This document shows, piece after piece, positions 1-9,949 of a DNA stretch of 43,580 bases. Each line of letters opens with the position of its first letter. Position 1 is the stretch's first letter. Below the pieces are notes generated by a model that had not been told where the DNA came from, did not search any database, and saw nothing but the letters and a program-made list of their open reading frames with translations. Location: positions 1 to 43,580 of the forward strand of contig REEV01000102.1 in the NCBI GenBank assembly GCA_007694915.1, in the 5' to 3' direction. This DNA is from Cyanobium sp. PLM2.Bin73. Lineage in GTDB: Bacteria > Cyanobacteriota > Cyanobacteriia > PCC-6307 > Cyanobiaceae. The position numbers and the translations under genes are program-made.

Positions 1-1
1 G

Positions 2-991
2 CAGCTGGTGGGTGACACGGTCACCTACGTGGTGAACCGCAACCTCAACGTCTCCAACCACTGCGTGCAGCACTGCTCCTTCTGCGCCTTCCGCCGCGAT
101 CCCGGCGAGGCCGGGGCCTACTGGCTGGAGCTTCCCGACCTGCAGGAGCGCGCCCACCAGGCCCAGCAGGACGGGGCCACCGAGCTCTGCCTGCAGGGCG
201 GCCTCAATCCCGCCGCCCGCCTGGACGGCAGCCAGCTGGCCTATGCCGAGCAGCTGCTGCGGGCCCTGCACCAGGCCGCCCCCGGCATCCACCTGCACGC
301 CTTCTCCCCCCAGGAGCTGGTGTTCTTCGCTGAACAGGACGGCATCCCCCTGGCGGCGGTGCTGGAGCGGCTGCAGGCTGCGGGACTGGGCTCGGTGCCC
401 GGCACCGCCGCCGAGGTGCTCTCCGAGCGGGTGCGGCGGCGCCTCTGCCCGGAAAAGCTCTCGGCCCGCGCCTGGGTGGCGGCCGTGCTGGAGATCCATG
501 CCAGCGGCCTGGCCTCCACCTGCACCCTGATGGCCGGCCACATCGAGGCTCCGGCCGATCTGGCGGCCCACCTGCTCACCCTCGTGGCGGTGCAGGTTGA
601 GGCCCGGCGCAGGGGTGTGGCGGGCTTCAGTGAATTCGTGCTGCTGCCCTTCGTGGGCGAGGCGGCCCCCGCTCCCCTGCGGGCGCGGGTGGGCCGCGAC
701 CAGCCCGACCGCGCCGCCATGCTGCGCCTCACGGCCCAGGCCCGCCTGCTGCTGGGGGGCTGGATCAGCGCCCACCAACCCAGCTGGGTGAAGCTCACCC
801 TGCCCGGGGCCACCGAAGCCCTGCGCTGGGGCTGCAACGACCTGGGCGGCACCCTAATGGAGGAGCACATCACCACAATGGCCGGTGCCCGGGGCGGCAC
901 CAGCCAGCGGCCTGAGGATCTGGTGGCGGCCGCTGCCAGTCTGGGCCGGCCGGCGCGTCAGCGCACCACCCTCTACGGCCCGCTGCCATGA
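2..991 (+). CDS. cofH: CofH, 7,8-didemethyl-8-hydroxy-5-deazariboflavin (F0) synthase subunit 2, 5'-partial
   Basis: Radical SAM enzyme that, with CofG, makes the deazaflavin F0 (8-HDF), the antenna chromophore of some cyanobacterial photolyases and the F420 precursor. The reading frame is open from base 2, so the true start lies before the window; a GTG at 8 is probably internal, because the family normally has some 50 more residues upstream. Visible motifs are the [4Fe-4S] cluster signature CVQHCSFC (CX3CX2C, bases about 62-85), the glycine-rich stretch LCLQGGLNP, and the C-terminal NDLGGTLMEEHI block typical of CofH. The last bases overlap the next start (ATGA at 988-991), so the two genes are probably translated together. 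Annotation is confident; only the N-terminus is missing. Confidence 0.93.
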   Translation, partial: QLVGDTVTYVVNRNLNVSNHCVQHCSFCAFRRDPGEAGAYWLELPDLQERAHQAQQDGATELCLQGGLNPAARLDGSQLAYAEQLLRALHQAAPGIHLHAFSPQELVFFAEQDGIPLAAVLERLQAAGLGSVPGTAAEVLSERVRRRLCPEKLSARAWVAAVLEIHASGLASTCTLMAGHIEAPADLAAHLLTLVAVQVEARRRGVAGFSEFVLLPFVGEAAPAPLRARVGRDQPDRAAMLRLTAQARLLLGGWISAHQPSWVKLTLPGATEALRWGCNDLGGTLMEEHITTMAGARGGTSQRPEDLVAAAASLGRPARQRTTLYGPLP

Positions 992-2697
992 CCAGGCCCT
1001 TGCCCCGCCTGCGCCTGCCCTCCCTGCGTCTGCCGGCCCTGCCCGGGACGCTCAAGGCTCCGCCGCTCACCGTCACAGCGCTGGTCACGCTGCTGCTGCT
1101 GGCCGTGCCCACGGCGGTGCTGCTGCGCATGCCCCGCCCCCGGGCCGAGGGTCTGGGGCGGCTGCTTCCCCATGCCGGCCTGCTGCAGAGCTTCCCCGCC
1201 GCCCCGGAGCGGGAGCCGCCGGCGCTGTGGCGCCAGCGCCTCGATGAGGCCACCGCCGATCTGCTCTGGCGTCAGCAGCGCCAGCTGTGGTGGCAGTTCT
1301 GGAGCCATGACCAGGCCGGCGGTGCCTACCTGGTGATGCCCCTGCCGCGCCAGATCCGCGTCGGTGCCCTGAATCCCCCCCCCCACAGCCTGCAGATCGA
1401 CGGGCTGCTGGTGGTGTCCTCCGGCCCCCTGGCCCAGCGCTTTCTGGAGGACCAGCTGGTGCAGGCCAGCCGCCGCCAGCAGGGCCTCCAGCAGCGCTGC
1501 CTGGCGATGCTGGAGCGCGAGCCGGCGGCCTACTGGAGCAGCCAGGGGCTGGAGGCGATGGCCGGCCCCCTGGCTCCCCTGCTTCAGGCCCTGCAGGAGG
1601 GCTGCCTGGCCCTGGAACTGGTGCCCGGCGAGCTGCTGGTGAGTGGCGAGGCCGCCTCCGCCAGCGCCGCCCGTGCCGCCGAGCCGGCCATCACGCCCGA
1701 AGCCCTGGAACCCGAAGCCCTCGACCCCCAGGCCCTGGAGCCGGCGCTCCTGGAGCACGCCCCTGACACCGTCGGCCCTGACACCGCTGCCCCCGACTCC
1801 GCTGACCCCGACTCCGCTGACCCCGACACCGCTGGCCCTGACACCGCCGCGCCTGAGCCCCAGCTCAGCAAGCTCCCGCCCGCCGAGGATCCACTGCCGG
1901 ACGATGCGCCATTGCCAGACGACGCTCCACCGCCAGCCGGGGCGCTGGCGCTGCCGGAGCCCATCGGCGAGGGACTGCTGCTGCGCCTGGCGGGCCGCTC
2001 CCTCGATCCGCTGCTGGCGGGTCTGCTCAGCAGGCCGGAGGTGCGCGAGGCCACCCGCACGGTGTATGGCCTCGGCGATGCCGAACTGGCGCTGCTGCAG
2101 GGCACACCCTTCGAGCTGCGCCTGCGGCCCCAGCTGGCGGGTCCCTTCCAGGCCGGTCTGGAGCTGGCCCTGCCGCTCACCGACGACCCGGCGGCCTGGG
2201 TGGCCCTCCTCGAGGCCCTCGGCGAGCGGCTGCGCGCCCGGGGTCTGATGGACGATGCGCTGCCGCCCGGCCCCGATGGGCTGGTGTCGATCACCTGGCG
2301 CGATGAGCAGGCCCGGGAAGTGGGCGGCTGGCGCTGGCAGCGCTTCCCGAATCAACCCCTGCAGCTGCTGCTGTTCCTTGGTCCTGAACCGGATCTGGAG
2401 CTCGAACCCGGCGCTGATCCCGATGGTCCAGGCCCGATCGCCACGGCCGACCTGCCGATGCTCAGCCTCCAGGCCAGGCCCCGCGACCTGGCCGCCCTCA
2501 ACCTGTTGCCCGGCCAGTTGCCCCTTCCCATGCTGCAGGCCCGTCAGCTGCTGGTGGTGGCCGATGGGGGCGCGGCCGGAGGCAGGGTCAGTCGGCTGCT
2601 GGGGCGTCTGCAGCTGGGGGAGCTGCTGCCGCCCCAGCCGGCGGTTCCGCCGCCGACTGAGGAGTCGCTTCCGGAGCTGCCGGATCCGGAGCCGTGA
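988..2697 (+). CDS. Membrane-anchored protein of unknown function with a PDxAx repeat linker
   Basis: A 569-residue protein I do not recognise with certainty. Residues about 25-47 form one hydrophobic segment after a basic start, consistent with an uncleaved signal anchor and a large domain outside the cytoplasm. An N-terminal region (about 50-230) and a C-terminal region (about 320-530) are joined by a Pro/Asp/Ala-rich linker holding six 15-bp units (1762-1851) encoding PDTVG, PDTAA, PDSAD, PDSAD, PDTAG and PDTAA. The C-terminal part (LRLRPQLAGPFQAGLELALPL) vaguely recalls the large cyanobacterial DUF3352-type proteins, but I would not assign it. It starts inside the cofH stop codon. Its last 110 bp run antiparallel through the end of thf1, and both proteins have low-complexity tails there. 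Confidence 0.75.
   Translation: MTRPLPRLRLPSLRLPALPGTLKAPPLTVTALVTLLLLAVPTAVLLRMPRPRAEGLGRLLPHAGLLQSFPAAPEREPPALWRQRLDEATADLLWRQQRQLWWQFWSHDQAGGAYLVMPLPRQIRVGALNPPPHSLQIDGLLVVSSGPLAQRFLEDQLVQASRRQQGLQQRCLAMLEREPAAYWSSQGLEAMAGPLAPLLQALQEGCLALELVPGELLVSGEAASASAARAAEPAITPEALEPEALDPQALEPALLEHAPDTVGPDTAAPDSADPDSADPDTAGPDTAAPEPQLSKLPPAEDPLPDDAPLPDDAPPPAGALALPEPIGEGLLLRLAGRSLDPLLAGLLSRPEVREATRTVYGLGDAELALLQGTPFELRLRPQLAGPFQAGLELALPLTDDPAAWVALLEALGERLRARGLMDDALPPGPDGLVSITWRDEQAREVGGWRWQRFPNQPLQLLLFLGPEPDLELEPGADPDGPGPIATADLPMLSLQARPRDLAALNLLPGQLPLPMLQARQLLVVADGGAAGGRVSRLLGRLQLGELLPPQPAVPPPTEESLPELPDPEP
1762..1851 (+). repeat. Six tandem 15-bp units (PDxAx linker)
   Basis: Six consecutive in-frame 15-bp units close to CCCGACTCCGCTGAC. 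Units three and four (1792-1806 and 1807-1821) are identical; the others differ by a few bases. The encoded pentapeptides are Pro-Asp-Thr/Ser-Val/Ala-X. The array forms a flexible acidic linker inside the 569-residue protein and is probably variable in length between strains (inference). Confidence 0.9.
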
Positions 2698-3361
2698 CCT
2701 CGGCCTGCTTGCGCTCGCGCTTGCGGCGCTCGGCCGCCACGGTTTCCTCCATCAGCTCCACCGCCTGGGCCAGCTTCTCGAGGTTGCCCACGTAGAGGGT
2801 GAGATCCTTGTCCACCCGGTCCCGCAGCAGGCCCAGGGCCTCGGCGAGGTCGTGGGCCGACTGGCGCAGGGCGGCGGCGTCCTTGGTGTCGGCCCCCTGT
2901 GCCTTCTCCAGCAGGCTGAGCAGGCCCACCGCCACCAGGCGGGAGTAGTGGAAATCGGGCCGGCGCACATTGGCCAGGGCGGTGGCCACGGGTTCCGGGG
3001 CCCCCTGGCCCTGCTGGGCGATCCACTCGGTCACCTCATTCACGCTGTGGTGACCCATGGCGGCCATGGCCGTGTCCCGCTGGGCGCGCAGGTCGGCGGC
3101 ATCGAAGCCGGAGGCGCTGCAGAGGGCGTCGAGCAGCGGCTCGCGTTGTTCGGCGGGGCGGTAGCCGCGGGAGAAGCTGTCGAACACCTGGATCAGGCCG
3201 CAGGCAAACAGGGCGTCGCCCTGAAAACCCCGTTGACGGCTGAGCAGATGGAGCTCCACCAGCAGCTCATCCACCATCCGCCGATACACCGGCGCGATCA
3301 CGTGGGGGAAGGCGCGATGGAAGGCGCGTTTGCTGTCGGAGACGGTGAGGGCTTCGCTCAC
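2588..3361 (-). CDS. thf1: Thylakoid formation / photosystem II biogenesis protein Thf1 (Psb29)
   Basis: Thf1/Psb29 is a cyanobacterial and chloroplast protein needed for normal FtsH complex levels and photosystem II repair. The family signature is clear: TVSDSKRAFHRAF, then YRRMVDELLVELHLL, the FDSFSRGYRP block, and a helical NLEKLAQAVELMEETVAAERRKRE region before an Ala/Pro-rich tail. I chose the GTG at 3361-3359, giving 257 residues starting VSEALTVSDSK. The frame is open back to 3487, but that would run into clpP and add 42 unconserved residues. The gene diverges from clpP with 74 bp between starts, and its end overlaps the upstream rightward gene by 110 bp. A minus-strand TAGGGT near 3390-3385 could be a -10 element (weak). 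Confidence 0.92.
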   Translation of the reverse strand: MSEALTVSDSKRAFHRAFPHVIAPVYRRMVDELLVELHLLSRQRGFQGDALFACGLIQVFDSFSRGYRPAEQREPLLDALCSASGFDAADLRAQRDTAMAAMGHHSVNEVTEWIAQQGQGAPEPVATALANVRRPDFHYSRLVAVGLLSLLEKAQGADTKDAAALRQSAHDLAEALGLLRDRVDKDLTLYVGNLEKLAQAVELMEETVAAERRKRERKQAEVTAPDPAAPEATPQSAAEPPAGAAAAPPAADAPAAD

Positions 3362-3435
3362 GCTGCTCGGCGGTTGGTGGATCGACCCTAGCCGCCCGAG
3401 CTCAGTAGGATCGAGCTTGCGATCTCCAGAGGCCT

Positions 3436-4035
3436 GTGACGACGATTCCGATTGTGATTGAGGAGTCGGGCCGGGGAGAGCGGGCATTCGACATCTACTC
3501 CCGTCTGTTGCGGGAGCGGATCGTGTTTCTCGGCGAACAGGTGACGGCCGAATCCGCCAACCGCATCGTGGCCCAGCTGCTGTTCCTGGAAGCGGAAGAT
3601 CCAGACAAGGACATCTACCTCTACATCAATTCCCCGGGTGGCTCCGTCTATGACGGCCTCGGCATCTTCGACACGATGCAGCACATCAAGCCCGATGTGC
3701 ACACTGTCTGCGTGGGCCTGGCCGCCTCCATGGGGGCCTTCCTGCTCTGCGCCGGCACCAGGGGCAAGCGCAGCAGCCTCGCCCACTCGCGGATCATGAT
3801 CCACCAGCCCCTCGGCGGTGCCCGCGGCCAGGCCAGCGACATCCGCATTCAGGCCGACGAGATTCTCTACCTCAAGAAGAAGCTCAACCAGGAACTGGCC
3901 GACCGCACCGGCCAGCCCCTCAGCCGTATCGAGGAAGACACCGATCGCGACTTCTTCATGTCGCCGGCCGAATGCGTGGCCTATGGCCTGATCGACAAGG
4001 TGATCGACAAGCGCCCGGCCGTTCACTCCGTCTGA
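3436..4035 (+). CDS. clpP: ATP-dependent Clp protease proteolytic subunit ClpP
   Basis: Serine peptidase that forms the proteolytic barrel of Clp and works with ClpX or ClpC unfoldases in the cytoplasm. The 199 residues match normal length. The catalytic triad is complete: Ser98 in GLAASMGAF, His123 in RIMIHQP and Asp172 in TDRDFF. So this is an active ClpP and not the inactive ClpR paralogue of cyanobacteria, although I cannot say which numbered ClpP it is. Translation starts at GTG 3436. A TAGGAT at 3406-3411 is a reasonable -10, giving a leader of under 20 nt. It lies between thf1 (divergent) and ftsH (convergent) and ends at a strong bidirectional terminator. Confidence 0.96.
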   Translation: MTTIPIVIEESGRGERAFDIYSRLLRERIVFLGEQVTAESANRIVAQLLFLEAEDPDKDIYLYINSPGGSVYDGLGIFDTMQHIKPDVHTVCVGLAASMGAFLLCAGTRGKRSSLAHSRIMIHQPLGGARGQASDIRIQADEILYLKKKLNQELADRTGQPLSRIEEDTDRDFFMSPAECVAYGLIDKVIDKRPAVHSV

Positions 4036-4046
4036 TTCAGCAGAAG

Positions 4047-4074
4047 AAAAGCCCGCCGGTTGGCGGGCTTTTTT
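4047..4074. terminator. Bidirectional intrinsic terminator between clpP and ftsH
   Basis: GCCCGCC, a 4-base loop GGTT, then GGCGGGC, flanked by AAAA on the left and TTTTTT on the right. The hairpin has a T-tract in both directions (the A run reads as T on the minus strand), so it can end both clpP and the converging ftsH transcript. Confidence 0.92.
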
Positions 4075-4100
4075 GATGCCTGGCCTGGTTGCTGGCCTGC

Positions 4101-6050
<1,950 letters not shown>

Positions 6051-6088
6051 AGCTGAGACACTTTCTTACCGACTGTAACGGCGCTCAG

Positions 6089-6379
6089 CTAGCGGGCGGT
6101 CACCCAGCTCTCCAGTAGGTCGTCCTGGTGGCTGCCGGATCCCTGGGGCTGCTGATCGGCCGGCTCGAGGGTGAGCTGCTGCACGGGGATGCGCTCCAGC
6201 AGTTCGGGACCGCCGAGGCCGTGGGTCCAGATCTCCAGTTCGGTTTCATCGGGGGACTGGAAGCTCAGCAGCTCGAACGGGAACACCACCCGCTCGAGAA
6301 AGAAGGCCTCCGGCCCCACGCAGCGCACGATCACCATGCGATCGGTGCCGTTGCGGTAACCGCATGTCAGCAGGTCCAA
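6089..6379 (-). CDS. DUF1830 domain protein
   Basis: A 96-residue cyanobacterial protein of unknown function. It resembles DUF1830 through the stretch ERVVFPFELLSFQSPDETELEIWT (residues about 29-52), where the family has a conserved RVVFPG...LEI pattern. An N-terminal Cys-Gly-Tyr and central RCVGPEAFFLE precede it, and the last third is Gln/Gly/Ser-rich and probably disordered. No signal peptide or membrane segment is visible. It sits 38 bp upstream of ftsH in the same direction, so it may share its transcript; no functional link is established. Confidence 0.7.
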   Translation of the reverse strand: MDLLTCGYRNGTDRMVIVRCVGPEAFFLERVVFPFELLSFQSPDETELEIWTHGLGGPELLERIPVQQLTLEPADQQPQGSGSHQDDLLESWVTAR

Positions 6380-6459
6380 GCATTCCCCCAGAATCCATCG
6401 CCCCCACTAAGCCATCCCCGGCACGGCTGGAACGGTGCTGATAGCCACTGTTTCAGGTG

Positions 6460-6477
6460 TTGAAGCGCCGACTTCAA
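6460..6477. promoter_or_regulatory. Perfect inverted repeat TTGAAG-N6-CTTCAA upstream of the DUF1830 gene
   Basis: TTGAAG, six bases, CTTCAA: a perfect 6-bp inverted repeat in the 152-bp gap between the DUF1830 gene start and the permease end. On the plus strand it is followed by GTTTTCTTT, so it could act as a weak rightward terminator. It could also be an operator about 80 bp upstream of the leftward DUF1830-ftsH unit. No regulator can be named. The rest of the gap shows no convincing gene. Confidence 0.35.
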
Positions 6478-6531
6478 GTTTTCTTTGGTTTTGTGTGGCC
6501 ATTGGTGGCGCCGCCTCCCCAGGGGCTCCCC

Positions 6532-7761
6532 CTAGAGGCTGCGCAGGGCCACGATCGGATCCAGCTGGGAGGCCCGCCGGGCCGGCACCACGCCGAAGAA
6601 CAGCCCGATCGATCCGGAAAGCCCCACCGTGAGCAGCACCATGCCCGTGCCGATCGTGGCCGGCAGCGGCGTCACCATTGCCGCCAGGGTCACGGTGCCG
6701 ATGCCCACCGCCGTGCCGATCACCCCGCCCAGGCTGGCCAGCACCAGCGATTCCACCAGAAACTGCTTGAGCACATCGCCGCTGCGGGCACCGAGAGCCT
6801 TGCGCAGCCCGATCTCGGCGGTGCGCTCGCTCACCGACACCAGCATGATGTTCATGATGCCGATGCCGCCCACCAGCAGCGACACGCCGCCGATCGCTCC
6901 CAGCATCAGCGTCAGGCCGCCGGTGATCGTGCCGACGATCGTGAGCGCGTCCTGCTGGGAGCGCACCGCGAAGTCGTCCTCGCGCAGGATGTTGTGCCGC
7001 TGGCGCAGCAGGTTGGTGATCTGGAAGGCGGCGGCGTTGATGCTGTCGGCGTCGCGGGCCTCCACGCTGATGAAGTTGAGGCTGACGCCAAATCGGCGAC
7101 TCCGGCCCGAGAGCCGGTTCACCATCGTGCTCAGGGGGATGTAGGCGTTCTCGTCCTGGTTCTGGCCGAACACGGCGCCCTTGGGCTCCAGCACGCCGAT
7201 CACCTCGAAGGGCTGGTTGCGGATGCGCAGCACCTGGCCCACGGCGGCCCCGAAGGGAAACATCCGGGTGGCCAGATCGGGGCCGATCACGGCCACGCTG
7301 CGCCCGCCGCTGATGTCGCTGGCCGAGAAGAAACGTCCCTGGGCCACCTCGAACTGGCGCACCGGCAGGAACTCGGGCGTGACCCCGAACACGGAGGTGG
7401 AGCTGCTCAGCCCGCCGCTCTGCACCACCTCGCTGAGGGTGATCTGGGGCGCCACCCTGCTCACGCTCGGCACCTGCTCGGCGATCGCTTCGGCGTCCTC
7501 CAGCACCAGCGTGCGGGGGAAGTCGATCCCCTGGCGCCGGGTGTCGTTGTTGCCCGGAACCACGAACAGCACGTTGGCGCCGAGGTTGTCGAGCTGGCCA
7601 GCGGCCAGGTTCTGGGCGCCGCGACCCACCCCCACCAGGGTGATCACCGAGGCGTTGCCGATCACGATGCCCAGCATGGTGAGAAGGCTGCGCAGGCGGT
7701 TGGCGCGCAGGGTGGCCAGCGCCATACCCACGGTTTCACCCAGCGGCAGCCTGGAGGCCAT
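6532..7761 (-). CDS. ABC transporter permease, MacB/FtsX type
   Basis: A 409-residue inner-membrane permease of the MacB-like class. The order is typical: one N-terminal membrane helix (ANRLRSLLTMLGIVIG..., about 18-45), a large periplasmic MacB_PCD domain (about 50-270) with VFGVTPEFLPVRQFEVAQGRFF, then three FtsX-type helices with the conserved block GGIGIMNIMLVSVSERTAEIGLRKALGA. These proteins couple ATP hydrolysis to export or envelope mechanics rather than substrate uptake. No partner ATPase or membrane-fusion protein is adjacent, so the substrate is unknown. It starts 17 bp after the pyruvate kinase stop in the same direction, suggesting a shared transcript. Confidence 0.9.
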   Translation of the reverse strand: MASRLPLGETVGMALATLRANRLRSLLTMLGIVIGNASVITLVGVGRGAQNLAAGQLDNLGANVLFVVPGNNDTRRQGIDFPRTLVLEDAEAIAEQVPSVSRVAPQITLSEVVQSGGLSSSTSVFGVTPEFLPVRQFEVAQGRFFSASDISGGRSVAVIGPDLATRMFPFGAAVGQVLRIRNQPFEVIGVLEPKGAVFGQNQDENAYIPLSTMVNRLSGRSRRFGVSLNFISVEARDADSINAAAFQITNLLRQRHNILREDDFAVRSQQDALTIVGTITGGLTLMLGAIGGVSLLVGGIGIMNIMLVSVSERTAEIGLRKALGARSGDVLKQFLVESLVLASLGGVIGTAVGIGTVTLAAMVTPLPATIGTGMVLLTVGLSGSIGLFFGVVPARRASQLDPIVALRSL

Positions 7762-7778
7762 GGCGTTGCGGCAACTGT

Positions 7779-9563
7779 CTAGAGGATGGCGCCGAATGCT
7801 TCAGGACTGTGGCTGCGGGCCACGCGGTGCACCTCGCCGCGCTGCAGATCGAGGGTGACGATCTCTCCCTGCTCCAGATCCGCGAGGGCGTTCACCACCC
7901 CCACGATCGCCGGGATGCCTGCGCTCTGGGCCATAAGGGCGGCGTGGCTGTTGCTGCCACCCACCTCGGTGATCACTGCCTTGGCCTTGCGGATCGCCTC
8001 CACGTAGGCGGAGGTGGTTTCGCGCACCACCAGGATCTCGCCGGTCTGAATGGCGACGGCGGCCTCGGGGTTCTGCACCAGCCGCACCCGGCCGCTCACC
8101 GAGCCGCTGCCGATCGGTTCCCCGCGGGAGAGCACCGCCGACACCAGCCCCACCTTGATGAAATCGGTGGCACCGCTCACACCGGTGAGGGTGCCGGCGG
8201 TCTGCACCACCAGGTCGCCGTCCTCCAGGAAACCCAGCTCACGAGCCAGCCCCATGGCAATGCTGAAGGTGCCGGTGGAGGAGTTCTGGTCTTTCACCAG
8301 CAGCGGGCTCACCCCCCAGCTCAGCTGCAGCTGGCGGGCCACGCGCTCCTCGCCGGTGATCGCCAGGATCGGCGTGCTGGGCCGGAACTTGCTCACGTTG
8401 CGGGCCGTGGCGCCGCTTTCGGTGAGGGTGAGGATCGCCGCCGCGTTGAGGTTGCGGGCAATGGTGCTCACCGCCTGGCAGATGGCGTTGGGGATCGTGC
8501 TGGCCATGCGGCTGTCGATCACCCGCTGGGGGTAGTCGCGCTCGATGCGGCAGGCGATCGTGGCCATCGTGGCCACCGCCTCCACCGGGAAGTCGCCCAC
8601 CGCGCTCTCATTGGAGAGCATCACCGCGTCGGTGCCGTCGAGGATGGCGTTGGCCACATCGCTCACCTCGGCGCGGGTGGGGCGGGGGCAGCTCACCATC
8701 GAATCGAGCATCTGGGTGGCGGTGATCACCGGGATGCCGAGGCTGTTGGCCTTGCGGATCAGTTCCTTCTGCAGCAGCGGCACCTCCTCTGCCGGCATCT
8801 CCACCCCCAGGTCGCCGCGCGCCACCATCACCCCGTCGCAGAGCAGCAGGATGTCGTCGATCTGGTCGATGGCCTCGAACTTCTCGATCTTGGCCACCAC
8901 CGGGGTGCGGTAGCCGTGCTTGGCGATCAGCTCCTTGATCTCCCGCAGGTCGGAGGGGTTGCGCACGAAGCTCAGCGCCACCCAGTCGACCTTCTGCTCG
9001 AGGCCGAAGGCCAGGTCGATGCGGTCCTTTTCGGTGAGGGCCCGGATCGAGAGCTGCACGTCGGGGAAGTTCACCCCCTTGTTGTTGGACAGCACCCCGC
9101 CCACCGTCACCCGGCACTGCAGGGTCTGGCTGGCCTGGTCCATCCCCTCCACCACCATCTCCACGCGGCCGTCATCCAGCAGGATGCGGCTGCCCTCGGG
9201 CACCTCCTCGGCCAGACCCTCGTAGGTAACTGTGGCAATGGTGTGGTCGCAGCTCACCGTGCGCGAGGTGAGCTGGAAGCTGTCGCCGTTGTGCAGGGTG
9301 ATCGGGCCGTCGGCGAAGCGTCCGAGGCGGATCTTGGGCCCCTGCAGGTCCTGGAGGATGCCCACGTGCACCCCCAGCTCGGTGGAGACCTGGCGGATGG
9401 TGGCGATGCGGGCCGCGTGCTCGCTGTGGTCGCCGTGGGAGAAGTTGAGCCGGAAGGTGCTGGCACCGGCCGCGATCAGCTCCCGCAGCCGTTCGGGGGA
9501 TTCGGTGGCGGGCCCGATGGTGGCCACGATCTTGGTGCGACGCATGAGATCGCGGTGATGCAT
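7779..9563 (-). CDS. pyk: Pyruvate kinase with C-terminal PEP-utiliser domain
   Basis: Converts phosphoenolpyruvate and ADP to pyruvate and ATP at the end of glycolysis. The 594 residues start with the canonical RRTKIVATIGPAT. The substrate and metal region VMVARGDLGVEMP and the DAVMLSNESAVGDFPVEAV block are present; the usual MLSGETA reads MLSNESA here. After the alpha/beta domain (about 360-470) comes an extra PEP-utiliser-type mobile domain (about 490-580; ITEVGGSNSHAALMAQSAGIPAIVG), the long form found in many cyanobacteria and bacilli. The normally phosphorylated His of that domain sits in SNSHAAL. Start: ATG 9563 is used; an ATG six codons later (MRRTK) is equally good. It is divergent from the MazG-like gene. 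Confidence 0.96.
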   Translation of the reverse strand: MHHRDLMRRTKIVATIGPATESPERLRELIAAGASTFRLNFSHGDHSEHAARIATIRQVSTELGVHVGILQDLQGPKIRLGRFADGPITLHNGDSFQLTSRTVSCDHTIATVTYEGLAEEVPEGSRILLDDGRVEMVVEGMDQASQTLQCRVTVGGVLSNNKGVNFPDVQLSIRALTEKDRIDLAFGLEQKVDWVALSFVRNPSDLREIKELIAKHGYRTPVVAKIEKFEAIDQIDDILLLCDGVMVARGDLGVEMPAEEVPLLQKELIRKANSLGIPVITATQMLDSMVSCPRPTRAEVSDVANAILDGTDAVMLSNESAVGDFPVEAVATMATIACRIERDYPQRVIDSRMASTIPNAICQAVSTIARNLNAAAILTLTESGATARNVSKFRPSTPILAITGEERVARQLQLSWGVSPLLVKDQNSSTGTFSIAMGLARELGFLEDGDLVVQTAGTLTGVSGATDFIKVGLVSAVLSRGEPIGSGSVSGRVRLVQNPEAAVAIQTGEILVVRETTSAYVEAIRKAKAVITEVGGSNSHAALMAQSAGIPAIVGVVNALADLEQGEIVTLDLQRGEVHRVARSHSPEAFGAIL

Positions 9564-9619
9564 CGGTGCTCCACGAGCCCGGTGAAACTACCATCGGCCC
9601 CCCGTTTTGACGCCCCTGC

Positions 9620-9949
9620 GTGGATCTGCACACCTACCAGCGCCAGTCGCGGCACACCGCCCGCTACCCCGGTGCCGGCAGCAACCCCATCTACCCCACC
9701 CTGGGGCTCTGCGGCGAAGCCGGCGAGGTGGCCGACAAGGTCAAGAAGGTGATCCGCGACCGCGGCGGCGCCTTCACCCCCGAGGTGATCCGCTCCCTGG
9801 AGCTGGAGCTGGGGGACGTGCTCTGGTACGTGGCCCAGCTGGCCACCGAGCTGGGTCTCGAGCTCGAGCAGGTGGCCCAGGCCAACCTCGACAAGCTGGC
9901 CAGCCGGGCTGCCCGTAACGTGATCTCCGGAGAGGGAGACCTGCGGTGA
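9620..9949 (+). CDS. MazG-like nucleotide pyrophosphohydrolase
   Basis: A 109-residue all-alpha NTP pyrophosphatase of the MazG / phosphoribosyl-ATP pyrophosphatase superfamily, likely to hydrolyse (d)NTPs to monophosphates as house-cleaning. The metal-binding motifs are visible as E33xxE36 in GEAGEVADK and E63xxD66 in LELGDVLWY. This is a single-domain form, not full-length MazG. The start is GTG 9620, 56 bp from the divergent pyruvate kinase start. The stop overlaps the next GTG start (GTGA at 9946-9949). The substrate cannot be told from sequence. Confidence 0.88.
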   Translation: MDLHTYQRQSRHTARYPGAGSNPIYPTLGLCGEAGEVADKVKKVIRDRGGAFTPEVIRSLELELGDVLWYVAQLATELGLELEQVAQANLDKLASRAARNVISGEGDLR

